NCBI RefSeq assembly: GCF_051209875.1
Contig: NZ_JBNTQY010000001.1
Location: 5,456,001-5,520,000 of the forward strand
Length of the DNA stretch: 64,000 nucleotides
Origin: Emticicia sp051209875
Lineage (GTDB): Bacteria > Bacteroidota > Bacteroidia > Cytophagales > Spirosomataceae
Direction of reading: 5' to 3'
Below are positions 54,787-64,000 of this stretch, piece after piece. The notes under the pieces are model-generated. The model saw only the letters and a list, made by a program, of their open reading frames with translations. It ran no database searches and was not told the origin of the DNA. Numbering within the stretch: the first letter of the stretch is position 1; each line of letters starts with the position of its first letter. The position numbers and the translations under genes were made by a program.

Positions 54787-55833
54787 ATGAGAAACCTGTT
54801 TTTCTATTTGGTGATAATAACATTTTATTCATGCACTAAAATACAAAAAAGCAACCAAAAGCTTGTTACTCAAGCTGTTATGGAAACAGTGTTTGATGAA
54901 ATAAAAACACCCTATAAATATGGAGTAGTTTTTAAACATCCAGATTCGACCAAACTTGTGGATAGCCCAACTATTTTTAGAGAGAATAACCAATGGTACA
55001 TGACCTACATAGTTTTTGATGGCAAAGGCTATGAAACTTGGTTGGCCGAAAGTAACAATCTCTTAGATTGGAAAATCAAAGGGAAACTGTTGTCTTTCAC
55101 ACAAAACACTTGGGATGCCAACCAAAAAGCAGGTTATATGGCATTGGTTGATACTGAATGGGGAGGAAGTTATGCAGTCGAAAAATTTCAAAATAAATAT
55201 TGGATGTCTTATTTAGGCGGTAATACGCAAGGTTATGAAGCAGGTGTTTTAGGCGTTGGGCTTGCCAATAACTCCAAACTTACGGAAGTGAATGAATGGA
55301 AAACTTTATCCCAACCAGTGCTGAAAGCCAATGACACAAATGTACGTTGGTTTGAAAACAAAACGATCTATAAAAGTTTGGTCATTCATGATAAAAAACA
55401 ATTAACCGGTCATCCTTTTGTGATGTATTATAATGCAAAAGGCGATACTGCTAACTATGAGAGCATCGGCATGGCCGTTTCTGACGACATGGTTTCTTGG
55501 CAAAGATTTGGCAAAAACCCTGTCATTACACGACACAAAGGCATTTGTGGCGATGCTCAAATTGCCAAAATAAGCGATATGTATGTAATGTTCTATTTTG
55601 GTGCTTTTTGGAAAAAAGGTGCTTTCGAGCGATTTGCTTGTTCGTATGACTTACAAAATTGGACAGATTGGCAAGGCGAAGATTTAATTTCTTCTTCCGA
55701 AAACTATGACGAAACGTACGCCCATAAGCCTTGGGTCATCAAATGGAATGGGGTAGTTTATCATTTTTATAATGCCGTTGGCAAACAAGGTCGAGTGATT
55801 GCTTTGGCTACCTCAAAAGATTTAAAAAAGTAA
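54787..55833 (+). CDS. Lipoprotein five-bladed beta-propeller glycosidase (GH43/GH117/GH130-like)
   Basis: This 348-residue lipoprotein has lipobox-type signal MRNLFFYLVIITFYSCTK (C16). The body shows repeated blade strands: DSPTIFRENNQWYMTYIVFD, LAESNNLLDWKIKGKLLS, and GICGDAQIAKISDMYVMFY. DETYAHKPWVIKWNGVVYHF also resembles the last blade of GH43/GH117/GH130 propellers. The D-S-P-T-I start supplies a likely catalytic acid. I cannot choose the exact family. Given neighbours, action on an oligosaccharide with mannose or fucose is the best guess. Confidence 0.68.
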   Translation: MRNLFFYLVIITFYSCTKIQKSNQKLVTQAVMETVFDEIKTPYKYGVVFKHPDSTKLVDSPTIFRENNQWYMTYIVFDGKGYETWLAESNNLLDWKIKGKLLSFTQNTWDANQKAGYMALVDTEWGGSYAVEKFQNKYWMSYLGGNTQGYEAGVLGVGLANNSKLTEVNEWKTLSQPVLKANDTNVRWFENKTIYKSLVIHDKKQLTGHPFVMYYNAKGDTANYESIGMAVSDDMVSWQRFGKNPVITRHKGICGDAQIAKISDMYVMFYFGAFWKKGAFERFACSYDLQNWTDWQGEDLISSSENYDETYAHKPWVIKWNGVVYHFYNAVGKQGRVIALATSKDLKK

Positions 55834-55862
55834 ATGTTTCAACCGCTTTATTTACTTAAAAA

Positions 55863-57374
55863 ATGAAAAGAGTTTTCTATTTTATCATTTTGCTCTGTCC
55901 AATATTCTTGACAAAGGGTTTTGCTCAAAAACCGAATATTGTTTATATACTCGCCGATGATTTAGGCATTGGAGATGTTTCAGCATACAATTCAAATGGG
56001 AAAATACAAACGCCGAACATTGATCAATTAACCAAAAGTGGCGTGAGATTTAATGATGCACACACCACTTCATCGGTTTGTACTCCTACTCGCTACGGAA
56101 TCATGACTGGTCGCTATAACTGGCGAACTACCCTTAAAAAAGGTGTTTTGCACGGCTATGATACTCCTTTAATTGACCCAAAAAGAGAAACTGTTGCTTC
56201 TTTTTTGAAAAAACAAGGCTATGAAACGGGCATTGTCGGTAAATGGCATTTGGGCTGGAATTGGGGAAATATTGAAGCGGGAGAAAATAAAGTAAATTTC
56301 GCAACAAAAGTACAAAATGGGCCAAATTCGCTTGGTTTTGATTACTCTTTTTGCATTCCTGCCTCGTTAGATATGCCGCCTTATGCTTATGTTGAAAATG
56401 GATTTTGCACGGCTATTCCTAAAGATTCAATTGCGGGGATGACAGGAATTCGACTTTTTAGGGCAGGTCTTGCTGCCCCAGATTTCAAACCTGAAGAAGT
56501 TTTAGGTAAATTTACCGAAAAAGCACTTGGTTTTATTAATCAACATGCCAAGAAAGACAAACCATTTTTTCTATATTTCCCTTTGGCTGCTCCGCACACG
56601 CCAATTTTGCCGACTGGTAAATTTGTTGGTAAAAGCAATGTTTCACCCTACGGAGATTTTGTTTTGATGGTCGATGATGTGGTAAGACAAGTGACCGAAA
56701 CGCTTAAAAAGAATGGTATTTATGAAAATACCATCATCGTATTTGGTTCTGACAATGGTTTTGCAAATCCCGCAGATTTGAAGGCACAACTCAGCAAAGG
56801 GCATAATCCTTCAATGATGTATCGAGGTTTGAAAACCGATATTTTTGAAGGTGGGCATCGTGTGCCTTTTATTGTTTCTTGGGGAAAAAACATAAAAACG
56901 CCGAAAGTTAGTAATCAATTGGTCTGTACAACTGATTTTTTCAGAACAGTTGCTGAACTCAACAATGCTAAAGTTGATGACAATGTTGCCGAAGATAGTT
57001 TTAGTTTTTTGAGCGAAATTACTGGTAAAAAAACAAATTTTGCCAAACGTGAAGCTGTTATTCATCATTCTTCTGATGGTTTCTTTGCTATTAGACGAGG
57101 CAATTGGAAATTGATTATGTGTTCGCATTCTGGAGGAAATGGTAAACCTAAAGAAACGAGTGAAGAAGCAAAAACATTGCCACCCATCCAATTATACGAT
57201 TTATCTACTGATATTGGAGAAACCAAAAATGTTTATGAAAAACACCCTGCTATCGTAAAAGAATTGACTGATTTATTGACAAAAAACATCAAAGACGGCC
57301 GAAGTACAAAAGGAGCGAACCAAACAAACGAAGGCCCTGCTTATTGGACACAATTGACTTGGTTGAAAGAATAA
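55863..57374 (+). CDS. Secreted sulfatase (formylglycine type)
   Basis: This 503-residue S1-family sulfatase has a signal peptide (to KGFAQ). Metal ligands are in NIVYILADDLGIGDV (D32, D33). The formylglycine motif is C73-T-P-T-R77, so an anaerobic or aerobic maturase elsewhere must convert C73. The later metal-binding SDNGFANP and the TGRYNWR segment fit. The subfamily is unknown; removing sulfate from a fucose or mannose unit is likely from the neighbouring GH95 and GH125 genes. It is 29 nt after the propeller glycosidase and 6 nt before the fucosidase. Confidence 0.92.
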   Translation: MKRVFYFIILLCPIFLTKGFAQKPNIVYILADDLGIGDVSAYNSNGKIQTPNIDQLTKSGVRFNDAHTTSSVCTPTRYGIMTGRYNWRTTLKKGVLHGYDTPLIDPKRETVASFLKKQGYETGIVGKWHLGWNWGNIEAGENKVNFATKVQNGPNSLGFDYSFCIPASLDMPPYAYVENGFCTAIPKDSIAGMTGIRLFRAGLAAPDFKPEEVLGKFTEKALGFINQHAKKDKPFFLYFPLAAPHTPILPTGKFVGKSNVSPYGDFVLMVDDVVRQVTETLKKNGIYENTIIVFGSDNGFANPADLKAQLSKGHNPSMMYRGLKTDIFEGGHRVPFIVSWGKNIKTPKVSNQLVCTTDFFRTVAELNNAKVDDNVAEDSFSFLSEITGKKTNFAKREAVIHHSSDGFFAIRRGNWKLIMCSHSGGNGKPKETSEEAKTLPPIQLYDLSTDIGETKNVYEKHPAIVKELTDLLTKNIKDGRSTKGANQTNEGPAYWTQLTWLKE

Positions 57375-57380
57375 TCTAAT

Positions 57381-59975
57381 ATGAAAGCCTTTAAGTATTC
57401 ATTCATAATTATTGCTTTTTTTACTTGCAAAACTTTTGCACAAAATCAATCATTAAAGCTTTGGTATGATAAACCTGCATCGGTTTGGTCAGAGGCATTG
57501 CCTTTGGGAAATGGCTATATGGGAGCAATGGTTTTTGGCGAGCCATTGAAAGAGCATTTACAATTAAATGAAGGCACATTGTATTCGGGCGACCCAAAAG
57601 GCACATTCAAAAATATCAACGTTCGGAAATCTTACAAGGAGGTTACTGATTTATTAAATGCTCAAAAATACCAAGAAGCTCAAGCAATGATTGCCAAAGA
57701 ATGGTTGGGTAGAAATCATCAATTGTATCAACCAATGAGTGATTTTTGGATTGAATTTGAGCATAAAAATCAAGCTATTAGTAATTATAAAAGAGATTTA
57801 GACTTATCCTCTGCCACCTCCACAACGACTTATAAGGTTGGCAAAACTACCTTCAAGCGAACTTATTTTGCCTCCTACCCCGACCACGTAATTGTAGTAA
57901 AATTAAGTGCGGTAGGAGGCAATAAAATCAATTGTACGCTTCATTTATCAACGCCACATGAAAAAACAGCTAAGTATTTTGCCAAAGGAAAAACCTTAAC
58001 TATGCAAGGGAAAGTGCCAGGTTTTGGATTACGCAGAACTTTTGAGCAAGTCGAAAAATTAGGTGACCAATATAAATATCCCGAAGTTTTTGATCCATCG
58101 GGCAAAAGAAAACCAAATGCCGAAAACTTACTTTATGATGAGCAAATCGAAGGTATGGGTATGGCTTTTGAAACTCGTGTAAAAACGCTTAATAAAGATG
58201 GTGTTGTAAAATCTGAAAAAGATAAAATTATCGTTGAAAATGCAACCGAACTTACTTTTATTCTAAGTGCAGCTACAAGTTTTAATGGTTTTGATAAAAG
58301 TCCAGCTTATGAAGGTCGCGAACCAAAAATACTTCTTGATAGCTATTTTAAAGCCATTGAAGGCAAAACCTACGCAGATTTATACAAAAAACATTTAGCT
58401 GATTATAAAAAACTATTTGACCGAGTTGAGCTGAATTTAGCAGCATCAACCGAACAATCGCTTTTACCAAGCGATAAAAGAGTGGAGTTATTTTCTAATG
58501 GTAATGACCCATCTTTTGCTGCTTTGTACTTCCAATATGGTAGATATTTGATGATTGCTGGTTCAAGAATAGGCGGACAGCCACTTAATTTACAAGGTAT
58601 TTGGAACGACCAACTAACTCCGCCTTGGAATGGAGGCTACACAATCAATATCAATGCACAAATGAATTATTGGCCTGCCGAACTGACCAATTTATCGGAA
58701 TGCCAAGAGCCCTTTTTCAAGGCAATTAAAGAATTGGCAATTAATGGTCAGGAAACTGCCAGAAATATGTATGGAAATGATGGTTGGGTAGCTCATCATA
58801 ACATGGATATTTGGCGACATGCCGAACCTATTGATAATTGCAACTGCTCATTTTGGCCAATGGCTGCAGGTTGGCTGACAAGCCATTTTTGGGAAAAATA
58901 CTTATACAGTGGTGATAAAAAGTTTCTAAAAGAAGACGTTTTTCCTTTGTTGAAAGGTGCAGTGCAGTTTTATCAAGGTTGGTTGGTAAAAAACGAACAA
59001 GGCTATTTAGTAACACCAGTTGGACATTCGCCCGAGCAGAATTTTGTTTATGGTGAAAACAAACAAGCAACTTTTAGTGCTGGCCCAACAATGGACATGG
59101 CAATTGTGCGTGAATCTTTCGCTCGATATTTAGAAGCGTCCAAAATTCTTGGCATTAACGATGATTTTACCAAAAGTGTTTCGCAGAATTTAGCTCAACT
59201 TTTACCTTATCAAATAGGTAAATATGGTCAGTTGCAAGAATGGCAAGAAGATTTTGAAGATGCTGATGTAAAACATCGCCATTTTTCGCATTTATATGCT
59301 TTTCACCCAAGCAACCAAATCAATTCACAAAATAATCCTGAATTGACAGCTGCCGTAAAACGTGTCATGGAACGCCGAGGAGATTTGGCAACAGGCTGGT
59401 CGATGGGTTGGAAAGTAAATGTTTGGGCGAGATTGCACGAAGGCGACCACGCATTAAAATTATTGACTAATCTTTTCAAAATCGTAAGAACTTACTCAAC
59501 TCACATGGAAGGTGGTGGAACGTATCCCAATCTTTTTTGTGCTCACCCACCTTTTCAGATTGATGGAAATTTCGGAGCAACAGCGGGTATTGCAGAAATG
59601 CTTGTTCAAAGTCACGCAGGCGAAATTTATTTATTGCCCGCCTTACCTCAAGCTTGGCACACAGGGAAAGTAAAAGGTTTAAAAACAAGAGGTGGTTTTG
59701 TAATTGATATGGAATGGGAAAAAGGGAAATTAACAAAAGTAGTCATTCATTCAACAATTGGTGGAAATTGTAGAATCCGAACCAATGAAAGCAAGATTGT
59801 AGAAAACGCCCAAACCAACACAGCTAAAAATGCAAACACCAATCCTTTATTTAGCTTTATTAATGCTGGTGAACCTATTATAAAAGACAAATCGAAATTA
59901 GGCGAAATACCCAACATTCAAGGGTTTGTAATAGATTTTACCACTGAAAAAGGTAAAAGTTATGTCATTAAATAA
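57381..59975 (+). CDS. GH95 alpha-L-fucosidase
   Basis: This 864-residue protein has a signal peptide (MKAFKYSFIIIAFFTCKTFAQ). The N-terminal beta domain begins LKLWYDKPASVWSEALPLGN and QLNEGTLYSGDP. The (alpha/alpha)6 catalytic core carries N403-LQGIWND, GYTININAQMNYWPAELTNL (the conserved Asn pair that positions water) and VTPVGHSPEQ near the general acid. HLYAFHPSNQI and GWSMGWKVNVWARLHEGDHA complete the pattern. Family members are mainly inverting alpha-1,2-fucosidases, with some galactosidases. Length agrees with the family. It is the last gene of the tight GH125-to-GH95 run. Confidence 0.92.
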   Translation: MKAFKYSFIIIAFFTCKTFAQNQSLKLWYDKPASVWSEALPLGNGYMGAMVFGEPLKEHLQLNEGTLYSGDPKGTFKNINVRKSYKEVTDLLNAQKYQEAQAMIAKEWLGRNHQLYQPMSDFWIEFEHKNQAISNYKRDLDLSSATSTTTYKVGKTTFKRTYFASYPDHVIVVKLSAVGGNKINCTLHLSTPHEKTAKYFAKGKTLTMQGKVPGFGLRRTFEQVEKLGDQYKYPEVFDPSGKRKPNAENLLYDEQIEGMGMAFETRVKTLNKDGVVKSEKDKIIVENATELTFILSAATSFNGFDKSPAYEGREPKILLDSYFKAIEGKTYADLYKKHLADYKKLFDRVELNLAASTEQSLLPSDKRVELFSNGNDPSFAALYFQYGRYLMIAGSRIGGQPLNLQGIWNDQLTPPWNGGYTININAQMNYWPAELTNLSECQEPFFKAIKELAINGQETARNMYGNDGWVAHHNMDIWRHAEPIDNCNCSFWPMAAGWLTSHFWEKYLYSGDKKFLKEDVFPLLKGAVQFYQGWLVKNEQGYLVTPVGHSPEQNFVYGENKQATFSAGPTMDMAIVRESFARYLEASKILGINDDFTKSVSQNLAQLLPYQIGKYGQLQEWQEDFEDADVKHRHFSHLYAFHPSNQINSQNNPELTAAVKRVMERRGDLATGWSMGWKVNVWARLHEGDHALKLLTNLFKIVRTYSTHMEGGGTYPNLFCAHPPFQIDGNFGATAGIAEMLVQSHAGEIYLLPALPQAWHTGKVKGLKTRGGFVIDMEWEKGKLTKVVIHSTIGGNCRIRTNESKIVENAQTNTAKNANTNPLFSFINAGEPIIKDKSKLGEIPNIQGFVIDFTTEKGKSYVIK

Positions 59976-60083
59976 GTTTGATGATTTGATTTTAGAAATG
60001 AAGAAAGTAATTTTAACTTATTTTCAAAATGTCTAAATTTGAAATCGTATTGAGATAATTTGAAGAAACAAAAAACAAAAGCT

Positions 60084-60821
60084 ATGCTTACAGCACAAGA
60101 ACTTGAAACCTTAGATCGAGATGGATATTTATTTTTGGGTGAATTACTAACCCCAACACAAGTGCAGGAAGTAAATGACCGCATTACTGAATTGATGGCA
60201 GCAGAAGGTGAAAATGCTGGTGCAGAACTCATAGCATCGAAATACATTCGACATCCCAAAGAAGAAGGTGCCGACCGATTAGCAGATTTAGTCAATAAAG
60301 GCTCCGTTTTCGATATTTTTTATACACATCCACGTGTATTGGCTGGCATTGAGACCGTTTTGGGCAATCAATACAAACTTTCTTCTTTAAATTATCGTGC
60401 AGCAAAACCTGGAAAAGGACTTCAAAATCTGCATGTAGATTGGAGAAATACCGTCGTGAATGGCTCTTATAAAGTCTGTAATTCAATATGGCTTTTAGAT
60501 GATTTTACAGAAAACAATGGGCCAACTCGCATCGTACCCGGCACTCATAAATTGAGTATCTTACCCAATGAAGCGATGGAAGACCCAAGCCTTGAACACC
60601 CAGACGAAATACGAATAAAAGCACCAGCAGGCTCGGTTTTTATTTTTAACTCTCATGTTTGGCATGGTGGAACTACTAATCACACAACAAAAGACCGAAG
60701 AAGCATTCACAGTTATTTTTGTACAAGAGACCAAGCCCAACAAATTGACCAAAAAGCATACATCACCGAAGAAACCAAAAATAGAATTGGTGTGAAAGGG
60801 CAATGGATATTGGATGTTTAG
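60084..60821 (+). CDS. Phytanoyl-CoA dioxygenase (PhyH) family protein
   Basis: This protein has 245 residues from ATG 60084 (MLTAQELETLDRDGYLFLGE); a TTG 8 codons upstream is weaker. It is an Fe(II)/2-oxoglutarate oxygenase: H117-V-D119 in LQNLHVDWRN, and the distal His in NSHVWHGGTTNHT (H191 or H194) with an Arg in DRRSIH for oxoglutarate. No signal peptide, so cytosolic. PhyH proteins in such loci may hydroxylate sugars or lipids; the substrate is unknown. It lies 108 nt after the fucosidase; cotranscription is uncertain. Confidence 0.85.
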   Translation: MLTAQELETLDRDGYLFLGELLTPTQVQEVNDRITELMAAEGENAGAELIASKYIRHPKEEGADRLADLVNKGSVFDIFYTHPRVLAGIETVLGNQYKLSSLNYRAAKPGKGLQNLHVDWRNTVVNGSYKVCNSIWLLDDFTENNGPTRIVPGTHKLSILPNEAMEDPSLEHPDEIRIKAPAGSVFIFNSHVWHGGTTNHTTKDRRSIHSYFCTRDQAQQIDQKAYITEETKNRIGVKGQWILDV

Positions 60822-61006
60822 GGTGAATGAGATTGCTTTTGAAGAATATAACTTCATTATTGATCAAAAACATTGCAAAATTCATTAATTATTCTGCACA
60901 TCGGAGATAACCAGAAGCAACATTTACTGAATATGGTTTTATCTTACTTCAAAAAATCAGTATTTTATTATATTATATAATCAAAATTCTTGTATTTAGA
61001 ACATTG

Positions 61007-61047
61007 TTTGATGTTTGAACAAAAAAATATTTGAAATAATGTCTTTG
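61007..61047 (+). promoter_or_regulatory. Putative promoter of the M1 peptidase pair
   Basis: TTTG (61014-61017) lies 22 nt upstream of TGTCTTTG (61040-61047), one base from TAnnTTTG. It lies 27 nt before the ATG at 61074. The rest of the 252-nt gap shows nothing further. Confidence 0.38.
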
Positions 61048-61073
61048 CACTTTCAATACTACCAAACCTAACT

Positions 61074-62723
61074 ATGGAAAACAACTCAAAAAATTTGACT
61101 AAAATACTTCTGTTAAGTGCATTTTTATTTCTCGGATTTAAAGTTAAATCTCAAGATAAGTATGATATTAATAATAGAGATATTCTTTATCTAACCTCTG
61201 GTGGAAAGCTAAATCCATTACAAGCCATAATGGACATACGGCATTATACCATTGATTTAGAAGTTGATATTGCTAAACAATCTATCGCTGGATTCGCCGA
61301 GGTGAATCTAAATCTATCTCAAAAAACAGATACTATTTTATTTGATTTGATTCATTTATATAAAGTAACAAGCGTAAAAGTGAATGGTAAAAGTAGTTTA
61401 TTTACCCAACAGAGTGACAAAATATTGATAACCTCCCCTGTTGGCTTTGAAAATGGAAACCATACTATAAAAATTGAATATAATGGCATGCCTCCTGTGG
61501 CTATTAGACCACCTTGGGATGGTGGCTTTACTTGGACTAAAGATGTAGCTGGAAATGATTGGGTAGCAATCAATATTCAAGGGGAAGGTGGTAAAATGTA
61601 TTTCCCATGTAAAGATCATCCAAGCGATGAACCGAATGAAGGGGTGGATATGAAAATAACAATTCCATCTAACTTAGTCGTTGCTGGTCCTGGTTTATTA
61701 ATGAATGTCACAACTAAAAAAAACAAGTCAATTTACTACTGGAAAACAAATTACACAATAAGTAACTATTGTATTTTATTTAATATTGGTAAATATAAAG
61801 TTGCCAAAGACACTTATACTACCATAGAAGGAAATAAAGTACCTATTGAATACTATGTATTAGAGGCCGATACTGCACAAGCCAAAAAAGTAATAGAACT
61901 TAAAAAGCGAGATACCAGAATATTGGAAAAATACTTTGGAGAATATCCTTGGGCAAAAGAAAAAATAGGAATTGCAGAAGTGCCGAATCCAGGTATGGAG
62001 CATCAAACAATGATTACTTTCGACAACAAATTTCAATACAAAACTATTAATGGTCAGGAATATTCCGACAATCTTTTTCATGAATATGCACATGAATGGT
62101 GGGCCAATAAGGTTACCAATAAAGATTGGGCTCACATGTGGATTCAAGAAGGAATAGCTACTTATGCGGAAGCATTAGCTATGTTAGAACTGGGCGGAGA
62201 AACAGCTTATAACACCATAATAGACGGACACAGAAGGGGCGTTAAAAATAGGAAAGCGATGGTCTTAGGCGATGAAGTTACGGAAGAGGAAGTATATTCG
62301 GGGGGTGATATTTATGGCAAAGGGTCATTTTTCATGCACAGTTTACGGTATTTAATTGGGGATGAAATCTTTTTCCCAACATTAAAAAAATTAGCGAATG
62401 ACCCAAAATATACCTATGATAATTTTGTAACTACCGATGATGTGGAAAATCTATTTAGTACAGCATCTGGAAAAAAACTAAAACCTTTTTTTGATTTCTA
62501 TTTGCGAACAACCAATGTATTAGACGTGAATGTAAAAGAAATTGGCTTTCAAAAATATCAAATAAAACTTACTAATTTCTTTATGCCTTTACCATTTGAT
62601 ATTATCTCAAATGATAAAATGAATAAAATAATTATTCCTGCTGAAGGCATAGTGGTAAATAGCACCTTTGCTCCTCAAATTGACCCTAAAGGTTTTTATC
62701 TCAAAAAAATAACGATATATTAA
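61074..62723 (+). CDS. Secreted M1-family metallopeptidase (first of tandem pair)
   Basis: This 549-residue protein has an N-terminal signal segment (LTKILLLSAFLFLGFKVKSQ). The M1 N-terminal beta domain (residues of about 50-250: HYTIDLEVDIAKQSIAGFAE) precedes the gluzincin domain. Zinc ligands are H336 and H340 (HEYAHEWW), catalytic E337 and third ligand E359 (WIQEGIATY). The exopeptidase box GxMEN appears as P-G-M-E-H, so the Asn is replaced by His; this may shift substrate choice. The C-terminus is short. Its TAA overlaps the ATG of the next M1 gene by 1 nt. Confidence 0.88.
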   Translation: MENNSKNLTKILLLSAFLFLGFKVKSQDKYDINNRDILYLTSGGKLNPLQAIMDIRHYTIDLEVDIAKQSIAGFAEVNLNLSQKTDTILFDLIHLYKVTSVKVNGKSSLFTQQSDKILITSPVGFENGNHTIKIEYNGMPPVAIRPPWDGGFTWTKDVAGNDWVAINIQGEGGKMYFPCKDHPSDEPNEGVDMKITIPSNLVVAGPGLLMNVTTKKNKSIYYWKTNYTISNYCILFNIGKYKVAKDTYTTIEGNKVPIEYYVLEADTAQAKKVIELKKRDTRILEKYFGEYPWAKEKIGIAEVPNPGMEHQTMITFDNKFQYKTINGQEYSDNLFHEYAHEWWANKVTNKDWAHMWIQEGIATYAEALAMLELGGETAYNTIIDGHRRGVKNRKAMVLGDEVTEEEVYSGGDIYGKGSFFMHSLRYLIGDEIFFPTLKKLANDPKYTYDNFVTTDDVENLFSTASGKKLKPFFDFYLRTTNVLDVNVKEIGFQKYQIKLTNFFMPLPFDIISNDKMNKIIIPAEGIVVNSTFAPQIDPKGFYLKKITIY

Positions 62724-64000
62724 TGCAAAACTTAAAGAACTTTTTCTTGGCTGTTAGTCTATTTTTATGGCCTATCATTGTTTTAGCTGATGATTATCCT
62801 GTCAATAAAAAAATTGACATAAAACATTATTCATTTGAACTTACCCTATCAGATGTATCTGATGAAATTTTGGGCAATGCTAAAATAACCGTTTTATTTA
62901 AAAGTTCAGGAGTCCAAACCATTCGATTAGATTTAATTAATAAAACAATAGAAAGACAAGGCAAAGGAATGCAGATTGATTCAATAAAAGTGGCTAATGT
63001 TCCAGTACTTTTTACTCATCAAAATGATGAGATAATTATCAATTTACCAAGTGCCTCGGTAGTCAATTCTGAATTAGTATTTAGCATAAAATATCATGGA
63101 ATACCTTATGACGGACTAAAAATAGGGCCAACAAGGTTTGGAGACCGAAGTTTTTTTTGTGAAAACTGGCCAAATAAAGCTCGGCACTGGTTGCCCACTT
63201 TAGACCATCCTTCTGATAAAGCAACTTCCGAATTTATAGTGAAAGCACCTTCTCATTACAAAGTTATTTCAAATGGATTATTGGTTGAAGAATCTGATTT
63301 GGGCAATAATATCAAGCTGACTCATTGGAAGCAATCGGTGCCAGTATCTTGCTGGTTAACTGTGCTTGGAGTTGCCGATTTTGCTGTAAAATATGTGGAT
63401 AAGTTTGATGGAAAATCTATTGAATCCTGGGTTTATGCCAAAAACAGAGTAGCTGGGTTTTATGATTTTGATGAACCCACCAAAAAAGTATTGGAGTTTT
63501 ACAGTAGTTATGTTGGCCCATTTGCCTACGAAAAATTGGCTAATATTCAATCTGTAAATTCAGGTGGAGGTATGGAAACTTCATCGGCTATTTTTTATTC
63601 AGATAAATTAATTAATGGCAAAAGAGATGAGCGATTAAGAAATGTAATAATACATGAAATAGCCCATCAATGGTTTGGCAATGCCGTGACTGAAAGTACT
63701 TGGGACGATGCTTGGCTTAGTGAAGGATTTGCTACTTTTTTTACAATGCTATTTATTGAAAAAGAATATGGAAAAGATGAATATGCCAAGGAAATTGTAA
63801 AAGCAAAAGAATCGGTATTCAAAATGGCAAAAAAAATGCCTGAATTTAGTATAATAAGTCCCCGATCAGCAGAAAAAGAAGATGTTACTTCTGGCTTAAC
63901 TTACCAAAAAGGAGCATGGATACTTCACATGTTGAGAAATATGATAGGCGAAACCAATTTCAAAAAAGGCATTCAGTCATATTATGCTTTATTTTTCAAT
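62723..64000 (+). CDS. Secreted M1-family metallopeptidase (second of tandem pair), partial
   Basis: The first 426 codons of an open frame that runs off the right edge. The ATG at 62723-62725 shares its A with the TAA of the upstream gene, so translation is coupled. Signal peptide: FFLAVSLFLWPIIVLADDYP. The zinc site is H311-E-I-A-H315, with E334 in WLSEGFATFF. The exopeptidase box reads GGGMETSS, again without the usual Asn after Glu. Sequence and layout differ clearly from the upstream M1, so it is not a recent copy. Its function is probably the breakdown of exported peptides. Confidence 0.87.
   Translation, partial: MQNLKNFFLAVSLFLWPIIVLADDYPVNKKIDIKHYSFELTLSDVSDEILGNAKITVLFKSSGVQTIRLDLINKTIERQGKGMQIDSIKVANVPVLFTHQNDEIIINLPSASVVNSELVFSIKYHGIPYDGLKIGPTRFGDRSFFCENWPNKARHWLPTLDHPSDKATSEFIVKAPSHYKVISNGLLVEESDLGNNIKLTHWKQSVPVSCWLTVLGVADFAVKYVDKFDGKSIESWVYAKNRVAGFYDFDEPTKKVLEFYSSYVGPFAYEKLANIQSVNSGGGMETSSAIFYSDKLINGKRDERLRNVIIHEIAHQWFGNAVTESTWDDAWLSEGFATFFTMLFIEKEYGKDEYAKEIVKAKESVFKMAKKMPEFSIISPRSAEKEDVTSGLTYQKGAWILHMLRNMIGETNFKKGIQSYYALFFN

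Overview
The window is an AT-rich stretch of chromosome from a member of the Bacteroidota, most likely class Cytophagia (Spirosomaceae-like genera such as Emticicia, Arcicella or Runella; the genus is a guess). Evidence: a three-subunit b558-type succinate dehydrogenase, a gliding/T9SS type B C-terminal domain, a TonB receptor paired with a DUF4249 lipoprotein, a GH3-family protein, DUF2911, YfhO and many secreted hydrolases. Putative promoters with the Bacteroidota -7 consensus TAnnTTTG precede many genes. I saw no rRNA or tRNA gene, no CRISPR array, no intact insertion sequence and no prophage.

Layout. 1-4.1 kb: 3' end of dnaN, a two-way terminator, then sdhCAB on the minus strand. 4.2-15 kb: a large T9SS-exported protein, a membrane-bound LytTR regulator, an amine-oxidase-like flavoprotein, an alpha/beta hydrolase, a CBS protein, a Tet-type MFS exporter and a YfhO membrane protein. 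15-21.6 kb: rpsJ, nadB, glpK and an RsmB-type rRNA methyltransferase on the minus strand, then rpsL-rpsG on the plus strand. 21.6-32.4 kb: secreted repeat proteins (pentapeptide-like, DUF4097, YCF48 propeller), an alkaline-phosphatase-fold enzyme, a convergent response regulator/histidine kinase pair, DUF1080-like and DUF2911 proteins, and a possible membrane-anchored regulator. 32.4-40.5 kb: serine hydrolase, mreBCD, GH3, sppA and a MerC-family protein. 40.5-47.8 kb: YeeZ-like epimerase, family 2 glycosyltransferase, flippase, DUF4249 lipoprotein and TonB receptor. 48-60.8 kb: a mostly co-directional catabolic region with two Tat-type proteins, a PVC-style haem c dehydrogenase, a ceramidase-fold membrane protein, GH125 mannosidase, a five-bladed-propeller glycosidase, sulfatase, GH95 fucosidase and a PhyH-type dioxygenase. 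61-64 kb: two tandem M1 metallopeptidases, the second cut by the window edge.

How the genes fit together. The 48-60.8 kb block looks like a locus for a sulfated glycan containing fucose and mannose, but it has no SusC/SusD pair. A decayed C-terminal fragment resembling GH27 lies inside it, so the locus appears to have lost an enzyme. The mre genes and sdh genes form standard operons. The str-type ribosomal genes are split: rpsL-rpsG are on one strand, rpsJ is about 5 kb away on the other, and fusA is not in the window.

Several intergenic spaces carry short quasi-repeated or palindromic elements, one of which supplies the C-terminus of a glycosyltransferase. Functions are assigned by reading motifs by eye; no database search was possible.
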